A stretch of 7,383 bases of DNA, from contig JABDPP010000240.1 of the NCBI GenBank assembly GCA_013042765.1, positions 1 through 7,383 on the forward strand, written 5' to 3'. Made by a program: the position numbers and the translations under genes. The stretch is from Litoreibacter sp. GTDB lineage: Bacteria > Pseudomonadota > Alphaproteobacteria > Rhodobacterales > Rhodobacteraceae. Positions within the stretch are counted from its first letter, which is position 1, and each line of letters begins with the position of its first letter. Shown piece by piece: positions 1-6,104 of the stretch. The notes beneath the pieces were generated by a model that did not search any database, was not told the origin of the DNA, and saw only the letters and a list, made by a program, of their open reading frames with translations.

Positions 1-1093
1 AAAGCCCGGTCAGCCGTTTCACCATTGCGAGTGCCAGAAACACCGCGAAGACGATGCCAACCAACCAGGGCGAGAGTGGGATTTTTGCTGCAAACGCACC
101 CGTTATCACGCGCATGAGGTACAGCGAGGCCAGGGCGAGCAGGTCGACCCAACGCGCCCTCTTCCACAAGAGGGAATAGAGCAGGCCGGCCACTATGTAG
201 CCGGCTGTCATCAGGAAGACCGATGCTCCAACCAGAAGGGCGAGACAAAGCCCGGCAACGGCCAGACCAACGCTCGCGATCATTGCCGATCGGATTGGCA
301 GACGGCCCGAGGCAATTGGTCGGCTTTTCTTGGCCGGATGCAACCGGTCTGCTTCGAGGTCGAGCAGATCATTGCTGATATAGATCGAAGAGGCGCAGAA
401 GCTGAATCCTATGGCAGCGAGCAAGACCGTCAGGAGTTGATCGGGGTTGAACTGATGTGCTGCCAGCATGGGAAGAAACAAAAGCAGGTTCTTGATCCAT
501 TGATGTGGTCGCAGTTCGCGTATCACGTCGCGCCACCCCGTCCCGTCAGGCACAACTTCAACTGGTTTTCCGATTGCCTTCAAACGCATTGATAATGCCG
601 GGTTGGGAGATACCGCGATAATGCGACGGGCTGCTGCCCAGCATTTCAAGTCAGACGCCGAATTGCCGGCGTAGTCGAACCCGCCTTCCCCGAACGTCTC
701 GACGAGACTCTCAGCCTTGACCCGGCCTGTCAGGTTGCAGTCCGGGGTCGATCCGAAATGAGTGCTGGGCAGATCCAACTGTTTCGCGAGCGTCGCGACC
801 AGTTCCCTATCGGACCCTGAGGCCAGATGTACGGGCCTCCCCTGCGTGCGTGCCGCGCGCGCCATTTCCAGGATTTCAGCACGCACCGGCAGGAGTTCCA
901 ATCGAGGCTCGGCGATGCGGCGCAGCTCGCGTTTCAGACGGGCGGGATGGCTCCATAGGGTGAACAGGATCCATAGCGTGGCAACGAGGTTGCACCGAAG
1001 CGCGGCCCAGAAGGTCTCGTAGAGCATGTCGGTCCGCAGCAGCGTGCCGTCTACGTCAAGCACAAGTGGGACGGCAGGAACCTCGTCTTTCAT
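1..1093 (-). CDS. HAD hydrolase-UbiA prenyltransferase fusion protein, 3' end missing
   Basis: This is the first 364 codons of a gene that runs off the left edge. Residues about 8-190 form a HAD-type phosphatase domain: motif I DVDGT (13-17), motif II Ser in LASGS (89-93), Lys126 and motif IV-like AGNSASD (142-148), where Asn144 replaces the more common Asp. RPHQWIKN (196-202 region) then opens a UbiA-type membrane prenyltransferase domain with the Mg-diphosphate motif NDLLDLEAD (241-249) and the KKSRP loop (255-259), followed by hydrophobic helices. Known HAD-UbiA fusions are roughly 470-500 residues, so about a quarter, including the second Asp-rich motif, lies outside. UbiA enzymes move a polyprenyl group, or in the DPPR-synthase branch phosphoribose onto decaprenyl phosphate; the substrate here cannot be read. 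The ATG at 1093 fits the domain start. An in-frame GTG at 1108 and ATG at 1270 are possible; none has a clear Shine-Dalgarno. It is divergent from the epimerase gene. Confidence 0.9.
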   Translation of the reverse strand, partial: MKDEVPAVPLVLDVDGTLLRTDMLYETFWAALRCNLVATLWILFTLWSHPARLKRELRRIAEPRLELLPVRAEILEMARAARTQGRPVHLASGSDRELVATLAKQLDLPSTHFGSTPDCNLTGRVKAESLVETFGEGGFDYAGNSASDLKCWAAARRIIAVSPNPALSMRLKAIGKPVEVVPDGTGWRDVIRELRPHQWIKNLLLFLPMLAAHQFNPDQLLTVLLAAIGFSFCASSIYISNDLLDLEADRLHPAKKSRPIASGRLPIRSAMIASVGLAVAGLCLALLVGASVFLMTAGYIVAGLLYSLLWKRARWVDLLALASLYLMRVITGAFAAKIPLSPWLVGIVFAVFLALAMVKRLTGL

Positions 1094-1295
1094 CTGTTCG
1101 TTTGTCACAGAAACTATGCCCGGTTTCTTGGTTTTTTTCACCAGCGCGATGCCGCCAGCGAGCTTTCGAAGAGGATATCCGATCCATTGGGAAAAACCTT
1201 GATCCAAGTCAGTTCGGCCCGGTGCCCGGTGAGGTAGATTTCGGATCAGTGGCCTAATCGCCGCGCACATTTCGAACAGAGCGAACCATGCGTCT
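1094..1295. other. divergent intergenic spacer
   Basis: About 200 bp separate the minus-strand HAD-UbiA gene from the plus-strand epimerase operon, so promoters for both are expected here. I see no convincing -35/-10 pair on either strand. Visible details are a T7 run at 1132-1138, the 8-bp palindrome GGATATCC at 1173-1180, and a coding-like minus-strand segment at 1138-1245. The HAD-UbiA reading frame stays open back to an ATG at 1270. If that were the true start the spacer would shrink to 25 bp, which I consider less likely because the HAD domain begins only after 1093. Confidence 0.6.
1138..1245 (-). pseudogene. possible remnant of a gene 3' end
   Basis: In the frame ending with TGA at 1138-1140, 35 sense codons are open after an in-frame TGA at 1246-1248. 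The predicted peptide (ends ESSLAASRW) has a natural composition with Trp, Gly and alternating hydrophobic and charged residues. About 70% of third positions are G or C, better than the competing frame that would extend the HAD-UbiA protein upstream. There is no ATG, GTG or TTG start, so it is not an intact gene. It could be the decayed C-terminus of a gene once upstream of the HAD-UbiA gene, or chance. I recognise no family. Confidence 0.2.
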
Positions 1296-2339
1296 ATGAG
1301 CGGACAAAATTTTCTGATCACCGGCGGCGCCGGTTTTATGGGTATCAACCTGATCCGGTATTTGCTGGACCGGGGGCATACAGTGCGAAGCTATGATATC
1401 GCGCCCTTTTCCTACCCGGAGGCGGATCGCATTTCCGTGCTGCAAGGCGATATCCGCGACCTCAGCCTTCACGAGGAAGCTTTCGATGGGATCGATACCG
1501 TGGTGCATTGCGCTGCGGCGCTGCCGCTTTGTCCCACGGAAGAGATCCGATCGACGAATGTCGATGGAACCCGGATGCTGCTCGATACCGCTGTCCGACT
1601 GGGTATTAACCGGTTCATCCACATCTCCAGCACGGCTGTTTACGGCATTCCGGATCACCATCCGTTGGTCGAGGAGGATCCGATGTATGGCGTCGGACCC
1701 TATGGCGAGTCGAAAGTGGCCGCTGAACACGTCTGTGCCGAGTTTCGGGCGGGTGGCCTGTGCCTACCAGTTCTGCGGCCCAAGTCTTTCGTGGGGCCAG
1801 AACGGCTGGGCGCGTTTGAACTCCTCTATGATTTCGCCTTTGACGGGCACAGTTTCCCGGTTCTGGGCTCGGGCGACAATCGCTACCAGTTGCTCGATGT
1901 GGAGGATCTCAACCATGCGGTCCTGCTCTGTGCCGAAGGCGATGCGGAGGTAGTCAACGATACGTTCAACGTGGGCGCGGCGCGGTTTGGCTCCCTGCGC
2001 GAAAGCTTTCAGGCCGTCCTGGATCGTGCGGGACATGGAAAACGCGTGATCGGTTTGCCCGCGGCACCAGCGATCTGGACCTTACGCGCCCTCGAGGCTG
2101 TCGGCCTGTCGCCGCTCTACCAGTGGATTTACGAGACGGCTGGCAAGGACAGTTTCGTGAGTATCGAGAAGATCTCTGAGCGGCTTGGCTACGCCCCTGA
2201 GCATTCCAACGAGCAGGCCCTGATCCGAAATTACGACTGGTATGTGGCCAACCGCGACCGGATTTCGAGCGCGTCAGGCGTGACACACCGGGTTCCCTGG
2301 AAGCGCGGGGCGCTGCGATTGCTCCGTTTGGTCATGTGA
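1296..2339 (+). CDS. NAD-dependent epimerase/dehydratase, extended SDR family
   Basis: A 347-residue cytoplasmic protein with a complete extended-SDR architecture. The Rossmann nucleotide motif GGAGFMG is at 11-16 (Gly10, Gly13, Gly16). Asp34 at the end of the second strand (SYDIAP) suggests NAD preference. QGDIRD (50-55) is the adenine-side aspartate motif, HCAAAL (71-76) the NAG-like turn, ISSTAVYG (110-117) carries the catalytic Ser/Thr, and the Tyr136-x3-Lys140 pair lies in PYGESK. Family members oxidise a sugar nucleotide or sterol-like alcohol to epimerise, dehydrate or reduce it; the C-terminal substrate region does not identify the substrate here. The start ATG fits the Rossmann beginning but lacks a Shine-Dalgarno. 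It is the first gene of an operon: the next gene starts 8 bp after its stop. Its neighbour is the divergent prenyltransferase-like gene, consistent with a role in a polyprenyl-linked sugar or lipid (inference). Confidence 0.93.
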   Translation: MSGQNFLITGGAGFMGINLIRYLLDRGHTVRSYDIAPFSYPEADRISVLQGDIRDLSLHEEAFDGIDTVVHCAAALPLCPTEEIRSTNVDGTRMLLDTAVRLGINRFIHISSTAVYGIPDHHPLVEEDPMYGVGPYGESKVAAEHVCAEFRAGGLCLPVLRPKSFVGPERLGAFELLYDFAFDGHSFPVLGSGDNRYQLLDVEDLNHAVLLCAEGDAEVVNDTFNVGAARFGSLRESFQAVLDRAGHGKRVIGLPAAPAIWTLRALEAVGLSPLYQWIYETAGKDSFVSIEKISERLGYAPEHSNEQALIRNYDWYVANRDRISSASGVTHRVPWKRGALRLLRLVM

Positions 2340-2345
2340 GGAAAG
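2339..2345 (+). promoter_or_regulatory. Shine-Dalgarno deciding the start of the 584-residue secreted protein
   Basis: AGGAAAG sits just before the ATG at 2348, giving AGGA a spacing of 5 nt. This favours ATG 2348 over the in-frame GTG at 2336, which overlaps the epimerase stop and has no ribosome-binding site. The signal peptide is also better formed from 2348. Confidence 0.6.
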
Positions 2346-2347
2346 CC

Positions 2348-4102
2348 ATGGTGAGAATGATGAGCTACCGCCCCCTTCTCTTGACCTTGTTGGCCGTGTT
2401 GGTTGGGACATCGGCCTTTGCTCAATCCGCGGATCAGTTGGCACAACAACGAGAGGCCTATGACGCGGTGCGCGCGAAAGCCGTTCTCGACCTGCAGCCC
2501 TTTCGGAATACCATGACGGCTCCGCTGATTGAGGGTAGCGGCGAGGTCACCTTAACCTCGCTCAACCCCGGCGTTGGCGCGTGGTTTCTGCTTGGAGTTC
2601 GTTCGAGTGCGGATGGCGCGACATCCGAATACCATATCGAGAACCCAGATCCGGCGACCCAAACGCTGTCGCTGTCAACCGGCCCTGATCCAGCGCTGAT
2701 CATCCGTCGGAACCGCGACGTGGTGCGGTGTGCACCCTGGTCTGACGGTGCAAAGGCCCTGGTCGCTGCGCGCGAAACTGGACTGCCCTATGCCCCGTTC
2801 TGTGAAGAAACGCTGTTTCTGCGCAACAAGGTTCGTGGGTCGCGCACCAATTTGGAGGCCGCAGCGGAATTCCTGCGCGACAATATTTGGGGTGGCGAAA
2901 ACATTGTGCGTTTCGTGCGGGATAACTTTTTCAAGGACTCGCAGTTGGAAACGAGTGAGGCGCTTTCGACCTCTGGTGCCAAAACACGGCAAGACGGGCC
3001 ATATGCCATGCGCACCGATACTCCGGATGATCAGCGCCCGGTGATTGGGACGTTGCTCGATATCGCGCTCACGGGAATGCCGGCCGGGCGTATGAGGATG
3101 GGCGACTGGCATCCGGTCTCCAATCAGCCGGGTGTATTTGCCAGCGCTTTCCAGCCGCGGGCCATCGCCCGCGAGGTGTTCGAGAGTGGAGGCAAGACAA
3201 ACCGGCTCGACTCCGTCGAGGCGAAGGCAACCGGTTATATGATCGCCTTCGACCTCGGGCAGTTTGACATCGGTTTCGCATTGGGTACCGATCATCCGGC
3301 TCTTGGCTGGTCACCGCGCCCTGCGGCTGCTGCCCGGATCCGCGGACTGCCGGGCCCGGATGGGATCAAAAAGGCCGACCCACTGGTTCGCTTGGGCATG
3401 GTCAATCCCGTCACTGCCAACCGGACAATCGCTACCTTCACGGCAGGTTTCAAACGACAGCACGGGGCGTTCAGGTTCGGGGATATGGCGACGTTCAAAA
3501 TGGGTCATCATTACGGGTTCATCGAGAAAGGCGTGATCCTGAGCAAGCTACAGCCGGGGTTGTCTACATTGTTTAGGCTGACCGACGGAACGATAGAGAT
3601 GAAGACGTGGCAGGAGGCGGACAATGCGCTCTTGCCTCAGATCCAGTTCGCGCGTCAAAACGGTGTCCCACTGCTTGAAACAGATCCCGCGACCGGCATG
3701 GGCGTGCCGGGGGACCGGGTTACGCAATGGGGGGCCGGTAACTGGTCGGGCTCTGCCGATGCGAAGCTGCGCACGTTGCGTGCCGGGGCCTGCATGGCAG
3801 AACGCGACGGCTCCCGGTATCTGCTCTACGGTTATTTTTCCACGGCCACGCCATCGGCCATGGCCCGCACTTTTCAGGCCTATGGGTGCAGCTATGCCAT
3901 GCTGCTCGACATGAATGCGCTGGAGCATACTTACCTGGCGCTATACGTCCCGCGCGGTGGTCAGATGCATGTCGCTCACCTGGTCCCCGGTATGGCACTG
4001 GTCGACAAGAAATTGAGGGACGGCACCGTGATCCCGCGGTTCATTGGCTCCCCCGATAACCGCGATCTGTTCTACGTCACACGCAAGGAGGTCCAGGAAT
4101 GA
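2348..4102 (+). CDS. secreted protein with divergent phosphodiester-glycosidase-like C-terminal region
   Basis: A 584-residue exported protein from ATG 2348. A Sec signal peptide covers residues 1-25: a basic start, the hydrophobic stretch PLLLTLLAVLVG, and cleavage after AFA. There is no lipobox or later membrane segment. Residues about 26-290 match no family I recognise and hold Cys128 and Cys152. From about 295 the pattern distantly resembles the NAGPA/DUF2233 phosphodiester glycosidase fold: TFTAGFKRQHGAFRFGDM (363-380) where that family has its Asn-rich GF/FF strand, FRLTDGTIEM (409-418), RQNGVPLLE (436-444), and SRYLLYGYFS followed by an ATPSAMARTFQAYGC helix and MLLDMNALEH (518-527). 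In true members the last part is a Gly-rich LDGGGS motif; here it is replaced, so the usual activity is doubtful. Cys482 and Cys514 might pair. The gene overlaps the next one by 4 bp and is probably translationally coupled to it. The ORF and signal peptide are sure; the fold assignment is tentative. Confidence 0.85.
   Translation: MVRMMSYRPLLLTLLAVLVGTSAFAQSADQLAQQREAYDAVRAKAVLDLQPFRNTMTAPLIEGSGEVTLTSLNPGVGAWFLLGVRSSADGATSEYHIENPDPATQTLSLSTGPDPALIIRRNRDVVRCAPWSDGAKALVAARETGLPYAPFCEETLFLRNKVRGSRTNLEAAAEFLRDNIWGGENIVRFVRDNFFKDSQLETSEALSTSGAKTRQDGPYAMRTDTPDDQRPVIGTLLDIALTGMPAGRMRMGDWHPVSNQPGVFASAFQPRAIAREVFESGGKTNRLDSVEAKATGYMIAFDLGQFDIGFALGTDHPALGWSPRPAAAARIRGLPGPDGIKKADPLVRLGMVNPVTANRTIATFTAGFKRQHGAFRFGDMATFKMGHHYGFIEKGVILSKLQPGLSTLFRLTDGTIEMKTWQEADNALLPQIQFARQNGVPLLETDPATGMGVPGDRVTQWGAGNWSGSADAKLRTLRAGACMAERDGSRYLLYGYFSTATPSAMARTFQAYGCSYAMLLDMNALEHTYLALYVPRGGQMHVAHLVPGMALVDKKLRDGTVIPRFIGSPDNRDLFYVTRKEVQE
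4085..4092 (+). promoter_or_regulatory. strong Shine-Dalgarno of the SUMF1-like gene
   Basis: AAGGAGGT is almost a perfect anti-16S match with 6 nt spacing to the ATG at 4099. It lies within the last codons of the preceding gene and supports high, coupled translation of the downstream protein across the ATGA overlap. Confidence 0.85.
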
Positions 4103-5082
4103 AAAGTGCCTTCATGAAATTTGCGCTCGGTCTGCTTTTGCTCGCAGCACCGGTCACTGCGCAAGAAAGCCTTCAGCAAGCCAATCAAGCTCTTTTTGAG
4201 GAGATTAAGCAGGTGCATCGCCTCAGCTCAGCAGAGCTGCAGCGCCTGCAAAAGATCTTTGAACGGTCCGGCTATATCGGGCAGGGCAACCCGCGCATCA
4301 CACGACACCCGATGACCCCTGCCGAATGCCGTGCGAGAGTCCCTGGCGGGCCGGAAAGCTACGCCAGCGCGCGCAACGCCCGGATCTGTGGCGACAAGTT
4401 CATGGCGCCGCTCTATGATCCGCGCACACAAAAGCCTGGCGATGCCAAGGCGTGCATTGACCAGTTCGAGTTCCCCAACATCCCCTGTACCTATCCGGTG
4501 GTCTGGACAAAAGCGGTCGAGGCGGCCCAGATTTGTGCGGCTGTCGGGAAGCGGCTCTGTGATGCCCATGAATGGGAAGGGGCCTGTGCCGGTGCGCTTG
4601 AGCCGCCGGACTATTTCTTTGGGTTGGGATCGGTTGCGGCGATGCGTAACGCCCATAACTCGAAGTATTCCAAGACGAAGAGCTGGAGCTATGGCCCTGC
4701 CTATCAACGCGGGATCTGTGCGGCCGCCAGTCAGAAAAGCGCATCCTGCAGTGGTGGGGGCGGCTTCAACAGCTGCGGGTCGAACACCTATCCAACGGGG
4801 AGTTTCCCCGACTGCAAGTCAACCCTGGGCGTATATGACATCCACGGGAACGCGGCGGAGCATATGAACCTGCCGATGGCGCCCAACCAGATGGCCAGCA
4901 GGGGCAGCCAGAAACTGGGCGTGACGGAGATGAAGGGCAGCTGGTTCATCTTTGACCGCTACTACGCGCATCCTGATTGGTGCCGGTGGCGTGCACCCTA
5001 CTGGCATGGCTCACCGGTAATGAGCCCGTCGAGCCACGCCAATTACCACTTGGGGTTTCGGTGCTGTAAGACGATTGACTAG
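4099..5082 (+). CDS. secreted SUMF1/formylglycine-generating-enzyme-like protein
   Basis: A 327-residue exported protein with a Sec signal peptide (residues 1-21, cleavage after PVTA). The FGE-sulfatase/SUMF1 fold is visible in order: KACIDQFEFPN (117-127), the entry strand with the usual Asp and Glu; AAQICAAVGKRLCDAHEWEGAC (142-163 region), matching the family's GKRLPTEAEWE block; LGVYDIHGNAAEH (243-255), the GNVWEW block; KGSWF (279-283); and NYHLGFRCC (315-323). Family members include sulfatase-activating FGE, EgtB and the periplasmic PvdO. FGE uses a copper-binding cysteine pair spaced C-x4-C; here Cys295 fits the second position but the first is Ala290, so classic FGE activity is unlikely. 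Fourteen cysteines (for example 77, 97, 119, 130, 146, 154, 163, 207, 217, 226, 239) suggest several disulfides in the periplasm. Residues 22-60 are helical, charged and probably exposed. It is the last gene of the operon, and no sulfatase gene is visible. Confidence 0.93.
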   Translation: MKSAFMKFALGLLLLAAPVTAQESLQQANQALFEEIKQVHRLSSAELQRLQKIFERSGYIGQGNPRITRHPMTPAECRARVPGGPESYASARNARICGDKFMAPLYDPRTQKPGDAKACIDQFEFPNIPCTYPVVWTKAVEAAQICAAVGKRLCDAHEWEGACAGALEPPDYFFGLGSVAAMRNAHNSKYSKTKSWSYGPAYQRGICAAASQKSASCSGGGGFNSCGSNTYPTGSFPDCKSTLGVYDIHGNAAEHMNLPMAPNQMASRGSQKLGVTEMKGSWFIFDRYYAHPDWCRWRAPYWHGSPVMSPSSHANYHLGFRCCKTID

Positions 5083-5091
5083 GGCGGTTCC

Positions 5092-5991
5092 TTAGTTCGC
5101 GATCAGGCGCGACAAACCTGCCATCATGCGGTCGGCATCCCGGATTGGACCCTCGCCGGTGACGATATTGGAGAGTTCACTGTCCTGCAGGATATCCTCC
5201 AGCGGTGTCGGCTTGCCATTCACATAGGCTGTGCTGCTCACCAGCCGCACGCCGTGGCTGTAATCGGCATAGGCCGCGCCATGGACAGTGCTCAGCGGCT
5301 GGATCGGCTTCCCGTTCGGCCGGTGCCATCCGTAAATCGCCACCCGTCCAGGTTTCGACAACAGCCGCTTCGAGAGGACCAGATCTTTCTTGTGGCCCGC
5401 TGTCAGGGGGCCAGGGTCTCCCAGATCTGCCAGTTGGAGATCCACGGTTTCATTATGCCTCATCAGGTAATCCGTGGATTCCATTTGCGCGGTGGGCTTC
5501 ATCGGGCTGGGCGCGATGCGTTTCTTGGCCTGACGGTAAATCGCATCGACCATGCGCGGGGTTGGCAAAAGGAACCCGAACGAGTCCGCGACATGCGCTG
5601 CGGCAGGGAGCCCCAGTGGCACGCGCACGAAATCGCGATCGCTGCCAACGGCAAGGTATTCCGGTGTGACGCAGAGCGAGACGGTCACTTCCTGTCCCGA
5701 AGGCAACGTGCCGGGGATCGACACGACACTGAGCCGGCGCAGGAAGGAAGGCATATTGCCCGACAGGACTTGCCGAACAACCGCGCGATCGCGCGCCGTT
5801 CCGCGTCGTTCAGAAAGTTCTTTCATGACCGCGCTGCCGCTTGGAGCGCCGGCGTCCCGTTTCGGGATCTCCCGCACCAACGCCCCGCTGCAGGTCTTGG
5901 CTGCCACTTGCGCTATCGTTGGTCCAGACATGGCGAGAAGCGCAAGAAAGGCGGTCCGGGCCAGTTTGCCCGAAAGCGAATTGATCAGCAT
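5092..5991 (-). CDS. secreted protein of unrecognised family with HKKD / YGWH / DYSHG motifs
   Basis: A 299-residue exported protein read from ATG 5991. A signal peptide fits residues 1 to about 28-31 (KLARTAFLALLAM core, then PTIAQVAA). The frame can extend to a TTG at 6033, but this lengthens the region before the hydrophobic core to about 28 residues and has no sensible ribosome-binding spacing. ATG 5991 has a weak AGG 5 nt upstream. After a poorly marked N-terminal part come LPTPRMVDAIY (142-152), LTAGHKKDLVLS (196-207), VAIYGWHRPNGKPIQPLS (217-234), then His237 and YADYSHGVRLV (241-251). The closely spaced His200, Asp203, His223, His237, Asp243 and His246 look like a catalytic or metal-binding cluster, but I cannot name the enzyme. 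Mature cysteines are only Cys34 and Cys107, a likely pair. It converges on the SUMF1-like gene with 9 bp between stops and no terminator visible. The upstream minus-strand gene ends 113 bp away, so it may have its own promoter. Confidence 0.88.
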   Translation of the reverse strand: MLINSLSGKLARTAFLALLAMSGPTIAQVAAKTCSGALVREIPKRDAGAPSGSAVMKELSERRGTARDRAVVRQVLSGNMPSFLRRLSVVSIPGTLPSGQEVTVSLCVTPEYLAVGSDRDFVRVPLGLPAAAHVADSFGFLLPTPRMVDAIYRQAKKRIAPSPMKPTAQMESTDYLMRHNETVDLQLADLGDPGPLTAGHKKDLVLSKRLLSKPGRVAIYGWHRPNGKPIQPLSTVHGAAYADYSHGVRLVSSTAYVNGKPTPLEDILQDSELSNIVTGEGPIRDADRMMAGLSRLIAN

Positions 5992-6104
5992 TTTGGCCTG
6001 CTCGATAGGTAAAAACTTGCAGAGGAGTCTCAAATCTCCCCGAGTCGATCAAGTCCCGCGCAGGAAGTGTGCGATGGATGGCGGAATTCTGCCGGCGAGC
6101 ACTC
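5992..6104. other. spacer between two minus-strand genes
   Basis: This 113-bp gap separates the stop of the small 125-residue gene from the ATG of the secreted protein. It could hold a promoter for the latter. I see no terminator hairpin with a T-run and no clear promoter pair. Its left part is the alternative N-terminal extension up to TTG 6033, which I do not accept as coding. Confidence 0.4.

Noticed and set aside
1120..1140. T-run at 1132-1138 as an intrinsic terminator
   Set aside because: The preceding sequence forms no stable GC stem, and no plus-strand gene ends there.
338..1257. Plus-strand small open frames opposite the HAD-UbiA gene
   Set aside because: They are short and Arg/Ser-rich, and lie opposite a well-matched two-domain protein.
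1254..1730. 158-codon minus-strand open frame inside the epimerase gene
   Set aside because: It lies opposite a complete SDR with all catalytic motifs, is not protein-like, and is explained as an antisense shadow of a GC-rich gene.
2675..3295. 206-codon minus-strand open frame inside the 584-residue secreted protein gene
   Set aside because: Its composition is unnatural, there is no domain pattern, and the opposite strand encodes a signal-peptide protein coupled to its neighbour.
5254..6012. 252-codon plus-strand open frame across the secreted unknown protein gene
   Set aside because: Its Arg/His/Gln-rich low-order sequence is typical of a shadow frame. The minus frame has a signal peptide and motif structure.
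5992..6033. TTG start at 6033 for the secreted unknown protein
   Set aside because: The ATG at 5991 gives a well-formed signal peptide. The TTG has a purine run only 1 nt away, too close to act as a ribosome-binding site.
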